A stretch of 64,000 bases of DNA, taken from contig JAHHHY010000004.1 in the NCBI GenBank assembly GCA_019359125.1, positions 1 through 64,000 of the forward strand. Direction: 5' to 3'. The notes beneath the pieces are model-generated. The model did no database searches, had not been told where the DNA came from, and saw only the letters and a list, made by a program, of their open reading frames with translations. The position numbers and the translations under genes are program-made. Shown piece after piece: positions 40,163 to 49,102 of the stretch (its first letter is position 1; every line of letters begins with the position of its first letter). This stretch comes from Pleurocapsa minor GSE-CHR-MK 17-07R (GTDB lineage: Bacteria; Chloroflexota; Anaerolineae; Aggregatilineales; Phototrophicaceae).

Positions 40163-41494
40163 ATGCCCAAAGATATCCCGCGTTTCGAAGACGATCCCGA
40201 AGACGACAGCCCGCGCCCGGCGCCCCGCCGCGGTGACGAGGATGGCGTTCCCGCGTCGTTTGAATTCATGGAAATGATCCGGCAGGTGGCGCGCAAGCCA
40301 GGCGACGAAGAGGCGCCATCTGTGCCGACGCGTCCGTTTCCGCCTGCGCCCAGCGCCCCGCCGCGTGAGCCGGAAGCGCCCCGGCCGATGCCTGTCACGC
40401 CGCCGGTATCCGCGCCCCCCGGCGAGACGACCAAACCGCCGCTGGAACCCTTCAAGATTCCGCCGCCGCCAATTCCCGCGCCAGACGCGGACCCGTCCAC
40501 GCTGCCTGGATTCCTGTTCCAGCGCCCCGGCCCGGCTGTCGCTGATGAAGACGACATCGATCTGGATGATTTTCTCGAAGACGAGGATGAAGACGCGTAC
40601 AGCGACGATGGCCTGATTGACGAAATCAGCGCCGGCATCGATGCTGACCGCGCCGCCCAGCGCGCCCGCGTGAAAGAGCAGAAACGACGGCGGCGACGCC
40701 AGCGCGCGGGCAATACGATCGGCACCGCGGCGGGCATCGTGCGCACCATGCTCATCACCGTCGTGGCAGCCATCCTGACGGCGACCATCTTCACCTGGTT
40801 TACGCCATCGGAATTTATCGACCCGGACCTGCGCCAAAGCCTGAGCGCCGCCATCGCGACCGACTCGGCCGCCTTTGTGCCCACCAGCCAGCCCACGCCC
40901 AACTGGGCGCGCCGCATCGGCATTGTGTCAGGCCATCGCGGGCCGCAGAATGACCCCGGCGCGGTCTGCCCCGATGGCCTGACCGAAGCCGAGATTAATT
41001 TCAATGTGGCGACGATGGTGGTGGCTGCCTTGCAGGGGCGCGGCTATACCGTCGATCTGCTGGACGAATTCGACCCGCGCCTCGACGACTATCAGGCCAC
41101 CGCCCTGCTTTCGATTCATGCCAATACCTGCCAGGACTACGGCGAGCGTGTCAGCGGCTTCCTGATTTCCACCGCCGCGGCCCGCGCAGGCGCGATGGGC
41201 AACGATGACGTGCTGGTCAACTGCGTGGCGCAGCATTATGCCGTCGCCAGCGGGCTGGAGCGGCGCATGGGCCTGACGGTCGACATGACCGACTATCATA
41301 CGTTCCGCGAAATTCATCGCGCCACGCCAGCGGCCATCCTTGAGCTGGGCTTCATGCTGGCGGACCGCGACATCATGGTAAATCGGCCGGATGTGCTGGC
41401 CACCGGCATCACCGATGGCATCCTGTGCTTTCTGGAGCCCAGCGCAGCGCCGCCGCCAGCCGATGCCGGCCTGCCCGCCGGATCCTCATCCTGA
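40163..41494 (+). CDS. Membrane-anchored N-acetylmuramoyl-L-alanine amidase (Amidase_3)
   Basis: Cleaves the bond between MurNAc and the stem peptide of peptidoglycan. The 443-residue protein starts with a 190-residue cytosolic disordered part that is Pro-rich then strongly acidic (DDIDLDDFLEDEDEDAYSDD), followed by a basic patch (KEQKRRRRRQR), one membrane helix (about 188-212) and the outside amidase. Zinc ligands and catalytic residues are visible: H258 in SGHRGPQNDPGA, E277 or E275 in LTEAEINF, H319 in LSIHANT and E394 in AILELGFM. The inside-out layout and charged tail suggest control from the cytosol. Part of the GT-C-like/glutaredoxin unit. Confidence 0.9.
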   Translation: MPKDIPRFEDDPEDDSPRPAPRRGDEDGVPASFEFMEMIRQVARKPGDEEAPSVPTRPFPPAPSAPPREPEAPRPMPVTPPVSAPPGETTKPPLEPFKIPPPPIPAPDADPSTLPGFLFQRPGPAVADEDDIDLDDFLEDEDEDAYSDDGLIDEISAGIDADRAAQRARVKEQKRRRRRQRAGNTIGTAAGIVRTMLITVVAAILTATIFTWFTPSEFIDPDLRQSLSAAIATDSAAFVPTSQPTPNWARRIGIVSGHRGPQNDPGAVCPDGLTEAEINFNVATMVVAALQGRGYTVDLLDEFDPRLDDYQATALLSIHANTCQDYGERVSGFLISTAAARAGAMGNDDVLVNCVAQHYAVASGLERRMGLTVDMTDYHTFREIHRATPAAILELGFMLADRDIMVNRPDVLATGITDGILCFLEPSAAPPPADAGLPAGSSS

Positions 41495-41522
41495 CACACG
41501 CACCTACACCCTGGGGGGAAAT

Positions 41523-41876
41523 TTGTCACACGCAGCATATGACCTGATTTTTTACACGCGCACGGCAGGCTGTCCGTTCGTCACGGTGGCCAAAAAAGTG
41601 CTGGCCGATTACGGCGTGCCCTACCGCGAAGTCATGATCGACCGGGATGAAGAAGCCCGCCAGCGCGTGCTGACCTGGACCGGCTTTCTGTCGGTGCCCA
41701 CGATCGTCGTGGCGCAGCCGGGCGACGTGCTGCCCATCAGCGAGCCATCGTTTCTGGAAAAAGGCGCCACGCCGCGCGGCATCGACCGCGGCGCGATGAT
41801 TACCGAGCCGTCGTATGAAGGCCTGGAGCAGTTTCTGATTAAACACGGGTTTATCAGCGAAGTTTCACAGCCCTGA
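41523..41876 (+). CDS. Glutaredoxin-family protein
   Basis: A 117-residue thioredoxin-fold protein. The active site lies in LIFYTRTAGCPFVTVAKKVL, a C-P-F-V site with a single Cys (monothiol type), and the cis-Pro loop is LSVPTIVVAQPGD. The C-terminal region is longer than a classical glutaredoxin and includes FLEKGATPRGIDRG. The reading frame has no ATG in a sensible place; the TTG at 41523, directly after the strong GGGGGGAAA at 41512-41520, is the likely start. It follows the amidase gene by 28 bases, and a tRNA gene lies downstream. Confidence 0.85.
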   Translation: MSHAAYDLIFYTRTAGCPFVTVAKKVLADYGVPYREVMIDRDEEARQRVLTWTGFLSVPTIVVAQPGDVLPISEPSFLEKGATPRGIDRGAMITEPSYEGLEQFLIKHGFISEVSQP

Positions 41877-41930
41877 CGGGACACCCTTCAAAAGTGCCCG
41901 CGGACTTGATACACTTTGGTGAGAGCGCAT

Positions 41931-42017
41931 GGAGGGGTCGCATAGTGGCCTAGTGCGCTCGCTTGGAAAGCGAGTAAGGGTGAAAGCCCTTCGCGGGTTC
42001 GAATCCCGCCTCCTCCG
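41931..42017 (+). tRNA. tRNA-Ser (GGA)
   Basis: An 87-nt cloverleaf. The acceptor GGAGGGG (41931-41937) pairs CTCCTCC (42010-42016) with discriminator G. The anticodon stem-loop is CTCGC-TTGGAAA-GCGAG with anticodon GGA, which reads UCC/UCU serine codons. The long variable arm (AAGGG-TGAAAG-CCCTT) is as expected for a type-II tRNA, and the T-arm is GCGGG-TTCGAAT-CCCGC. CCA is not encoded (CAA follows). Confidence 0.97.
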
Positions 42018-42018
42018 C

Positions 42019-42053
42019 AAAAAAAGGCTGGCACCTGGGTGTCAGCCTTTTTT
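42019..42053. terminator. Intrinsic terminator after tRNA-Ser, usable from both strands
   Basis: AAAAAAAGGCTG-GCACC pairs GGTGT-CAGCCTTTTTT, a stem of about 16 bp ending in a T-run on either strand. It directly follows the tRNA and also faces the end of the convergent sensor kinase gene. Confidence 0.85.
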
Positions 42054-42078
42054 GCTGCCTGCTACACGTTTATTGATT

Positions 42079-44853
42079 TCACTTGCGCATCATGATCGGT
42101 TCGCTGTCGCTTTCGGGCTTCGCGGGCGGCAGGGTCAGGGTCAGCGGCAGCCTGACGGTCACCGTGGTGCCCTTGTCCACTTCGCTCTCCATCGACATCT
42201 CACCGCTGTGCAGCTTCACCATCTGGCGCGTAATCGACAGTCCCAGGCCGGTGCCCTGAATCGTGCCCACGTTGGTGGCGCGGTGGAAGTCCTCGTACAG
42301 GTGCGGCAAATCGGACTGCGGAATCCCGATACCCTCGTCACTGATGCGAATGACAGCATGCCCGTCTTCCACCGAAACCGCGCAGCGCACACTGCCACCC
42401 TCGGGCGAATACTTGACCGCGTTGGACAGCAGATTCGTCATTACCACGCGCAGCAGATTCGGGTCTGCTACGATCTGCACATCCGGCTGCAATACCACCG
42501 CCTCCAGACGATGCTTGTCGGTCGCATTCCCGCGCCAGGTCTCGACCGTGCTGCTCACCAGCGCGCTGAGGTTCATGCGCTCCAGCTGCGGCTCCAGCTT
42601 GCCCGCCTGTGCCTTCGACAGGAACAGCACTTCGTCCAGCAGATCGGTCATATGGGTCACTTCATTGTTGATGCGCTCCAGGCGCATATCGATGGACGCA
42701 TCATCCAGCCGCTTGCGGTAATGCCCCAGCAGGTCGGCATTGGTGCGAATGACCGCCAGCGGTGTGCGGTACTCGTGCGACACCATCGACACAAAGCGCG
42801 ACTTGAGCTCGTTCAGCTCGCGTTCGCGGTGCAGCGCCATCTCCAGCGCCTCCTCATTCTGCTTGCGCAAGGTGATGTCCTGGGCCACGCCCAGCAGGGT
42901 GCGCGGCACCCCATGCTCGTCATCCGAGAAGATCGTCTCGCGCGAATAAATCCAGCGCCATGAACCGTCCTTATGGCGCAGGCGACATTCCTGCTCTATA
43001 GAGTTTTCCCCATACCGCGCGAGAGACTCTGGCGTCAGGCGCCCTATCATGCGTTCGCGGTCATCCTCATGAACCAGCTCGTAATTACGCCAGTTCAGCG
43101 TCGAAAGTTCCTCCTTCGTATAGCCCAGGATTTCCGGCATTTCGCGGTTGGAATAGATAGTCTTGCGTTCCAGCAGGTCGTACACGTAGATGATATCGGG
43201 CGTGGCATTGGCCACCGACTGGATGAATTTCTCGCTGTCGCGCAGGGCTTCTTCAATGGTCTTGAGCTGCGAGATATTCTCGTGGGTGATGACCACACCG
43301 CCGCTGGCATGCAGCAGGGGCGTCACGTGCATCATGTGCCAGCGCCGTTCGCCCGCGGCTATGAAGCTGTATTCAAAGGTGAATTCTGGCACTGTGCCGG
43401 TCATTACGGCTTGCACGCCGTTCAGCAGCTGCTGGGAACTGGGGACTTCATCCTCGATGAGCGCGCGCGTAAAGTCCCAGTAGTTATCGCCAATCTCCAG
43501 CCTGAAAAAGCGTGCATCGCGGTTCGTCTCGCTGAAGGCCAGCCACGAGGCATTGAGCGCACTCACGACGCCGTCACGCGTCAGCACCGCCACATAGCTG
43601 GACAGTGAATTGATGATCGTCTGGCTGAACAGGCGGCTTTCAAAAAGCGCCTGCTCCATGGCCTTGCGCTTGCTAACGTCGCGGATGGTGCACACAATGC
43701 CGCGCTCAGGCCGGTCATCATCAGAAAACAGCCCCACCACCGACAGGCCCATCTCGATTGTGACGCTGCTGTTGTCTGCGCGGAGGGCGGTCACCTCCAC
43801 ACGCTGCGGTTCTTCAGTCTCCAGCAGCTCGGCCATCGTGTTCAGCAGCAGCGGCAGGTCTTCATAGGCCACCAGCTCGGCAATCGAATGATCGAAAAAG
43901 GCGTCCGGCACGCACTGAAACAGCCGGTTGAAGGCGCTGTTGGTCTGCTGAATCAGGCCGGTAGCGTCGGCCAGGATGATGCCGTCGGCGTCATTGTTGA
44001 GGATGGCGGTCACGCGCTGGGTGGTGCGCTCCAGCTCTCTGGTGCGCTCGGCGACGGTGCGTTCCAGCTTTTCGGTCAGCTGCTTGAGCTCATTCTCACG
44101 CTGCACCAGCGCATTCTGCTCGGCATCGCGTTCGGTAACGTCGCGCAGCACCAGCGTAAAGTACGCCTGCCCGTATTTCTCGTTTTTGGAGATACTCAGC
44201 TCACACGCGAATTCCGTACCATCCCGGCGCAATCCCTGGGCGCGAGAAAAACGTGCCGTTTCACTACTCTCTTTAAACACGCGCAGGCCGTCGTGGAACA
44301 GCGTTTGAACAGTCTGCGGAATCAGCATTTCCATCGGCTGATTGATGACTTCCTCAGAGGCATAGTCAAAGACTTTTTCGGCAGCAGAGTTAAACAGCAC
44401 AACGCGATACGCCGAGTCGATGACCACGACCGCATCGGCCGCCAGGCTGAGGATGTCGCGCATCTGCGTTTCAAGCGCCCGATGCGCGAACTCTGCTTCC
44501 TTCTCTGCGGTAATGTCCGTCAGCACCACCATCATCGTGGACGGGCGGCCATCCGCCAGACGCTCGACGATGGCTGTGCGGTTGCGCACCCATGCCCAGC
44601 GTCCGCCGCTGTCCAGCAGGCGATGCTCAATTTCAAGGGATTCCCCGTCTGGCAGCACAGCCGACCGGTCACGATGTTCTTTGAACAGCGCGTGCTCATC
44701 CGGATGCAGTTTCGACCAGAAGACAGGGGTAGAAAACAGGTCCACACTACGATAACCCAAAAAATTCGCATGGTTGATGTGCGAGATTTCCTGCGTCGTG
44801 AGGTCCAATATGAACAGCGTGTCAGGCAGGAAAGCAGCTATAGACCGCCACAT
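42079..44853 (-). CDS. Cytosolic multi-PAS sensor histidine kinase
   Basis: A 924-residue kinase without a membrane segment. About five PAS domains follow each other (starts near LPDTLFILDLTTQEISHINH, LAADAVVVIDSAYRVVLFNS, NNDADGIILADATGLIQQTN, LSSYVAVLTRDGVVSALNAS and ATPDIIYVYDLLERKTIYSN). HisKA follows with H693 in FVSMVSHEYRTPLAVIRT, then HATPase_c with LLSNAVKYSPEGG, ISDEGIGIPQSD and GTGLGLSI. No response regulator lies next to it, so its partner is elsewhere. A coiled coil (about residues 240-275, ALVQRENELKQLTEKLERTV) lies between the second and third PAS domains. Signals are unknown; PAS domains may bind haem, flavin or small ligands. Confidence 0.94.
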   Translation of the reverse strand: MWRSIAAFLPDTLFILDLTTQEISHINHANFLGYRSVDLFSTPVFWSKLHPDEHALFKEHRDRSAVLPDGESLEIEHRLLDSGGRWAWVRNRTAIVERLADGRPSTMMVVLTDITAEKEAEFAHRALETQMRDILSLAADAVVVIDSAYRVVLFNSAAEKVFDYASEEVINQPMEMLIPQTVQTLFHDGLRVFKESSETARFSRAQGLRRDGTEFACELSISKNEKYGQAYFTLVLRDVTERDAEQNALVQRENELKQLTEKLERTVAERTRELERTTQRVTAILNNDADGIILADATGLIQQTNSAFNRLFQCVPDAFFDHSIAELVAYEDLPLLLNTMAELLETEEPQRVEVTALRADNSSVTIEMGLSVVGLFSDDDRPERGIVCTIRDVSKRKAMEQALFESRLFSQTIINSLSSYVAVLTRDGVVSALNASWLAFSETNRDARFFRLEIGDNYWDFTRALIEDEVPSSQQLLNGVQAVMTGTVPEFTFEYSFIAAGERRWHMMHVTPLLHASGGVVITHENISQLKTIEEALRDSEKFIQSVANATPDIIYVYDLLERKTIYSNREMPEILGYTKEELSTLNWRNYELVHEDDRERMIGRLTPESLARYGENSIEQECRLRHKDGSWRWIYSRETIFSDDEHGVPRTLLGVAQDITLRKQNEEALEMALHRERELNELKSRFVSMVSHEYRTPLAVIRTNADLLGHYRKRLDDASIDMRLERINNEVTHMTDLLDEVLFLSKAQAGKLEPQLERMNLSALVSSTVETWRGNATDKHRLEAVVLQPDVQIVADPNLLRVVMTNLLSNAVKYSPEGGSVRCAVSVEDGHAVIRISDEGIGIPQSDLPHLYEDFHRATNVGTIQGTGLGLSITRQMVKLHSGEMSMESEVDKGTTVTVRLPLTLTLPPAKPESDSEPIMMRK

Positions 44854-44987
44854 TAAACACTCGATTCCCAGCTTTCCTCACTCGAGGAAAGATATTTTCA
44901 GTATACGTCATTGGGCGCTCATTTTGCATGGATAAATTAAGCAATTGAAATCTTGGATTAAGTCTAAATTTATCCAGCGACAATGAA

Positions 44988-45022
44988 AAACGCACAGTCA
45001 CGGGGAAGTGGACTGTGCGTTT
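44988..45022 (-). terminator. Intrinsic terminator of the epimerase gene
   Basis: AAACGCACAGTC (44988-44999) pairs GACTGTGCGTTT (45011-45022) around an 11-base loop; on the minus strand a T-run follows. It is 40 bases beyond the epimerase stop. Confidence 0.85.
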
Positions 45023-45062
45023 CTGGGTGAAGCTGTGAAAAGCAGGCGATTGCGCAGCCGCC

Positions 45063-46109
45063 CTAGAAGAAGCGCTTGGCCAGCTTCAGCGCGCCCTGGT
45101 TCCACGGCACGCGGTGGGTGACGCCGCTCTGGCCGCTGAAATTTGCCATATTGTCGAGGTACCACTGGTAATTGCGCACCAGCGCGTCCTTGTTGCTGTA
45201 TTTCGGCGCATAACCCAGTTCGCGCTCGGCCTTCTCAATCGAGACGAACGAGTCCTTGCCGGCGGTCTCATACACCCACGCATACAGCGGCGACAGCTTG
45301 AGCTTTTCCAGCACGCGCAGCGCGATAATCACCGGCCCGGCCGGGAACGGATGAATCTTCTTGCCAAAACCGGCCGTATCCAGCACCGCCTGATAATCTT
45401 CCTGCATCGTCGTGAATTCCTTCGCGCCGATGTTGAACGTCTGATTGGCGATGGCCTTGTCTTTGGTGGCGCACAGGTAAATCGCGTCGCACAGGTCTTC
45501 CACGTCCAGCAGTTGATAGCGGTTCCTGCCGCTGCCGATCATCGGGAAGCCACGGCCGTCTTTGGCCCAGTCGTAGAACAGCGCGAACACGCCCAGGCGC
45601 TCCGGCCCGATGAATGACTTCGGCCGGATGATCGGCACAGTCAGGCCTTTCTCGCGGTATTCGATGCACACTTCTTCGGCCATGATCTTGGCCTTGCCGT
45701 AAGGACCGACGCCGATCAGCGCGTCAGTCTCTACCAGCGGGTGATGATCCGGCACGCCATACACCGCCGTGGACGAGATGTGAATCACGCGGTCGACCTT
45801 GTGGCGGAAGGCCGAATCGAGCACGTTGCGCGTGCCCTGCACGTCGGTGCTGAAGATGTCTTCCTCGCTGTACAGCGGCAGCGCGGCGGCAGCATGCACC
45901 ACATAGTCGATGCCCTGCATCGCCTTATCGACGGCCGCGCGGTCACGGATATCGCCCAGAATGGCGTTAATCTGGTCCTTTTCCGGATAATCGAACGGCG
46001 CGATATCCAGCGAAGTGACGCGGTGGCCGCGTGCCAGCAGATAGCGCACCCAGTTGATGCCCATGAAACCCGAACCGCCGGTGATGAGGACAGATTTTGA
46101 TTCGCTCAT
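45063..46109 (-). CDS. NAD-dependent epimerase/dehydratase (extended SDR)
   Basis: A 348-residue extended short-chain dehydrogenase acting on nucleotide sugars or related alcohols. The NAD-binding loop is ITGGSGFMGINWVRYL at the N-terminus, followed by the acidic SLDIAPFD, the catalytic Ser/Thr in IHISSTAVYG and the Y-x-x-x-K pair in GPYGKAK. ILGDIRD and YVVHAAAALP complete the fold marks. The substrate is unknown; UDP-sugar epimerase or 3beta-HSD-like are both possible. ATG 46109 gives the normal start close to the nucleotide loop; longer starts (46133, 46187) lack ribosome-binding sites. Confidence 0.9.
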   Translation of the reverse strand: MSESKSVLITGGSGFMGINWVRYLLARGHRVTSLDIAPFDYPEKDQINAILGDIRDRAAVDKAMQGIDYVVHAAAALPLYSEEDIFSTDVQGTRNVLDSAFRHKVDRVIHISSTAVYGVPDHHPLVETDALIGVGPYGKAKIMAEEVCIEYREKGLTVPIIRPKSFIGPERLGVFALFYDWAKDGRGFPMIGSGRNRYQLLDVEDLCDAIYLCATKDKAIANQTFNIGAKEFTTMQEDYQAVLDTAGFGKKIHPFPAGPVIIALRVLEKLKLSPLYAWVYETAGKDSFVSIEKAERELGYAPKYSNKDALVRNYQWYLDNMANFSGQSGVTHRVPWNQGALKLAKRFF

Positions 46110-46265
46110 TTTTGTTTGTGAAATCCGTTGCATATCGACATACTGCAAGTGTAGTATGGGCTGGTAATAACGGTCAATAGCAAACAAGCACCGCCAAACC
46201 TGCCCTACCCGTGCGCACGCGCGTTTGTTACAGTTGCGACCTCATACCAGATCAGGAAAACCAGC

Positions 46266-47072
46266 GTGAAGCGACTTCCTCTTATTGCCATCCCTGTCGA
46301 GGCCCCGGTGCAGCAGGCCTCGTTTGACCTCATGACCGTGCTGAAAGATGCGCTGGCCGCCGACGACGTGACGCTTCAGGACGGCGACGTGCTGGCGGTC
46401 AGCAGCAAATATGCCGCTATCAGCGAAGGGCGCATCGTGCGGCTGGACGACATTGTCGTCTCGCCGGAGGCTGCCGCGCTGGCCGAGCGCTACAGCATGA
46501 ATCCGCGCATCGCCCAGCTCGTCTACAGCGAGGCTGATCATGTGTTTGGGGGCATTGAGGGCTTCCTGCTCACGTTCAAAGACGGCATCCTGTCGCCCAA
46601 TGCCGGCATTGACCGCTCGAATATCCCCAACGGGCTGGCGGTGCTGTTCCCCGAAGACCCGTATGCCACGGCAGAGCGCATCCGCCTGGCCGTGCGCGAA
46701 CAGCTGGGCGTGCAGGTGGGTGTCATCCTGACCGACAGCTGGCTGATGCCCGGTCGACTGGGCACGACCGGCGTCGCGCTGGCCACGGCTGGCTTCCGCC
46801 CGTTACAGGATGAGCGTGGCAAGGCCGACCTGTTCGGCAATCCGATGATCGTCACCGTGCGCGGCACCGCCGACACCATCTGCGCGGCGGCACAGCTCGT
46901 CATGGGCGAGCGCGATGAGGCCATGCCCTTTGTCATCGTGCGCAACACCGGCGTGGTCATGAGCGATGAGCCGGTCACCGCAGCGGATGTGTCGATCCCG
47001 TGGCAGATGTGCATCTACGTGCAGTCGCTCACCGATGGGCTGCTCGTCAGAAATCAGTCCCCCGCCTCCTGA
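46266..47072 (+). CDS. cofE: Coenzyme F420-0:L-glutamate ligase
   Basis: Adds glutamates to F420-0, using GTP, in the last step of coenzyme F420 synthesis. The 268-residue product matches the single-domain CofE (not the fused FbiB): LQDGDVLAVSSKYAAISEGR, FGGIEGFLLTFKDGILSPNAG, NIPNGLAVLFPEDPY, ILTDSWLMPGR, and RPLQDERGKADLFG. GTG 46266 has AGGAAA upstream. No other F420 gene is close by. It implies that the organism makes or remodels a deazaflavin cofactor. The next gene begins 4 bases after its stop. Confidence 0.93.
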   Translation: MKRLPLIAIPVEAPVQQASFDLMTVLKDALAADDVTLQDGDVLAVSSKYAAISEGRIVRLDDIVVSPEAAALAERYSMNPRIAQLVYSEADHVFGGIEGFLLTFKDGILSPNAGIDRSNIPNGLAVLFPEDPYATAERIRLAVREQLGVQVGVILTDSWLMPGRLGTTGVALATAGFRPLQDERGKADLFGNPMIVTVRGTADTICAAAQLVMGERDEAMPFVIVRNTGVVMSDEPVTAADVSIPWQMCIYVQSLTDGLLVRNQSPAS

Positions 47073-47076
47073 GTCT

Positions 47077-47742
47077 ATGCCCACGCGGCTGGTGCGCCTG
47101 ACCCTGCTGTGCTTCACGCTGTTTGCCTGCGCCGGGCTGGCCGCGCAGGCGCTGGCGCGTGGACAGGCGCATCCCTTCCAGCCCTACTGGGACGTGTTTG
47201 GCTTTGGCGAGTGCGCGCTGCCCTGCTACCTGGGCATCGTGCCGGGCGAAACCGCCTTCAGCCAGGCGGCCGCTATCGTCGAGTCGCGCCTGCCCAGCTA
47301 TTCCAGCATGCTCACCGATGAAGGTTCGCAGGTCGTGTTTTTCGGCATCTGGCAGGACAACAGCCAGACGGTCAGCGGGCTGGTGCGCAACGAACGCGGA
47401 CGCGTGGGCGAAGTGCGCATCACGCTGAATGTGCCGCTGGTGGAGGTCGTGCTGGAATTTGGCGCGCCCGACTGCGTGCTGATTTATCCGCCGCGCTCGC
47501 CATCGATCATGTATCTGTACTGGGATGACGGGGAAATCATGCACTGGGCCAGCGCGACGCTGGTGGCCGGTCAGCGGCTCATCCCGCGCCTGGCGTACAA
47601 CACGCCCATCTTCACCATCGCCACCAGCGCACTCGACACGCCCCACATCTGCTCGCAGACGGGCGCGGACACGCCGCCGCAGTACAGCGCGGACATCGTT
47701 CCGTGGCGGGGCTTCAGCCCTGTCTGGCGCTATCAGCAATAG
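47077..47742 (+). CDS. Exported protein of unknown function
   Basis: A 221-residue protein with a signal peptide (LVRLTLLCFTLFACAGLAAQ, cleaved about residue 25), predicted to lie outside the membrane. The mature part has FGFGECALPCYLGIVPGETAF, a paired-Cys loop, and later PDCVLIYPP and PHICSQTG, so disulfides are likely. I do not recognise a family, although similar proteins with a CxLPCWxGIxPGxT-type motif occur widely in Chloroflexi. It follows cofE by 4 bases, which suggests co-transcription but not shared function. Confidence 0.75.
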   Translation: MPTRLVRLTLLCFTLFACAGLAAQALARGQAHPFQPYWDVFGFGECALPCYLGIVPGETAFSQAAAIVESRLPSYSSMLTDEGSQVVFFGIWQDNSQTVSGLVRNERGRVGEVRITLNVPLVEVVLEFGAPDCVLIYPPRSPSIMYLYWDDGEIMHWASATLVAGQRLIPRLAYNTPIFTIATSALDTPHICSQTGADTPPQYSADIVPWRGFSPVWRYQQ

Positions 47743-47746
47743 AGGA

Positions 47747-48979
47747 TTACTTGTCGGAGCCGCGCAGAATCAGCCGGTCCATATGCTCGATCTGGCGGGC
47801 GGCATCCTGCGGGCGCTGAAGCGCGCTGTACAGCTCCACCATCAGGCGATGCAGCGTGATTTCTTCCGGGGCCATCATCAGGGCGCGCACGCCGTAACCC
47901 AGCGCATCCTCAAAACGACCGTCCTGGCGCGCCAGATCAATCAGCGTGGCATAGGCATCAATGGCCGTTTCGCGCAGTTCTTCCCGGCGCAGCGCCACCC
48001 AGCCCACATCCTGCACATCTTCCAGAAAGTCGCCCCGATACAGCGCGACAGCATCGCGCAGGCGGGCTTCAGTCTCGGCCGGGCTCAGCGATCCGCTGCC
48101 CTGCTCGCAGGCATGCTGAAAGCGCGCGACATCATACGACAGGTCAATCGACTCCGCCGGCATATAGAAGCCACTTTCATAACGCGTAAACTCGCGCACC
48201 TCGATACCCAGGTCGCGCACAGACAGGCAGTCCGCAATTTTGCGCTTGGTCACATGGAACACATTGGTGGCCTCGCGGGGCAGCAGGTCGGGCCAGAATT
48301 CCTGAAAAATGGCATCGCGGCGCACCATCACGCGGTCGACAAAGAAGTGGAACAGATAGCGCGGCAGCATGCCATCCCAGCTCGTCACCTCTGCGCCATT
48401 CACCAGCACGCGGCCGCGCCCGAAGGCATAGACATCCACGTGCACACGATCAGTGCCCGCTGCTGCAACCGCGCCCTTGTCTGACTCGCTGAACACAGCG
48501 ACAGTTCCGGACGCAATCTGCCGCTTCCAGTAGGCCATAATCAGCACGCGGCCATTCAGGATCAGGCGCGATGGCCCCTCCATGCGCGCCAGCAGCGTAT
48601 CAAAAAACTGCACGGCATCCTGCGACCATTTCACCTGGTCAAAATCATCACAGTAGACGAATACATCAGCGGCATTCAGCACGTCGGCCAGCCAGGTCGC
48701 CAGCATGACCGGCGATGCGTCCACCGCGGGCATCACCGATTCCGCCAGCAGGCCCTCCTGCACCAGCGCGGCAAACAGGCCGCCCGCCCACGCCGTCAGC
48801 GTCGCAGAGCGTCCGGGGGCGCGATAGTACAGGAAGTGATGTCCGCTGTCAGCCTGAAGGAGCGGCGCCATAAAGGCAGCCGGCACCTGACTTGACGGCT
48901 CAATCAGCGCGACTTTACAATTTTCAAGCTGGTGCAGGAGTGCGGTCTGAATCTGGGATATTGCCCGACCTGGCTTCAT
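47747..48979 (-). CDS. BTAD-domain transcriptional regulator
   Basis: A 410-residue protein. The first 165 residues form an alpha/beta unit (LENCKVALIEPSS, HHFLYYRAPGRSATLTA, NAADVFVYCDDFDQVKWSQD) that lacks a Walker A loop. A winged-helix DNA-binding domain follows (about 195-275; GRGRVLVNGAEVTSWDG, REATNVFHVTKRKIADCL), and then a bacterial transcriptional activator domain of TPR-like helices (about 285-405; RLRDAVALYRGDFLEDVQDV). This is the SARP/LuxR-MalT-like arrangement found across Chloroflexi and Actinobacteria. The target is unknown; it is divergent from the O-antigen-ligase gene, 123 bases away. Confidence 0.85.
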   Translation of the reverse strand: MKPGRAISQIQTALLHQLENCKVALIEPSSQVPAAFMAPLLQADSGHHFLYYRAPGRSATLTAWAGGLFAALVQEGLLAESVMPAVDASPVMLATWLADVLNAADVFVYCDDFDQVKWSQDAVQFFDTLLARMEGPSRLILNGRVLIMAYWKRQIASGTVAVFSESDKGAVAAAGTDRVHVDVYAFGRGRVLVNGAEVTSWDGMLPRYLFHFFVDRVMVRRDAIFQEFWPDLLPREATNVFHVTKRKIADCLSVRDLGIEVREFTRYESGFYMPAESIDLSYDVARFQHACEQGSGSLSPAETEARLRDAVALYRGDFLEDVQDVGWVALRREELRETAIDAYATLIDLARQDGRFEDALGYGVRALMMAPEEITLHRLMVELYSALQRPQDAARQIEHMDRLILRGSDK

Positions 48980-49102
48980 AGAATACGGTGCCCTTCACCA
49001 TCATGCGGCTGACTGGCAGCGCTTGCTAACGCCACCAGCGCAGAAGTGGTATTCTCTTTAGTCTAGTCACTTTGACCTGACCGTATCCTTAAGTTTTCGC
49101 CC

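Noticed and set aside
41931-42053. tRNA-Ser as an integration site for a mobile element
   Set aside because: No integrase, no direct repeat of the tRNA 3' end and no change in gene content is seen on either side.
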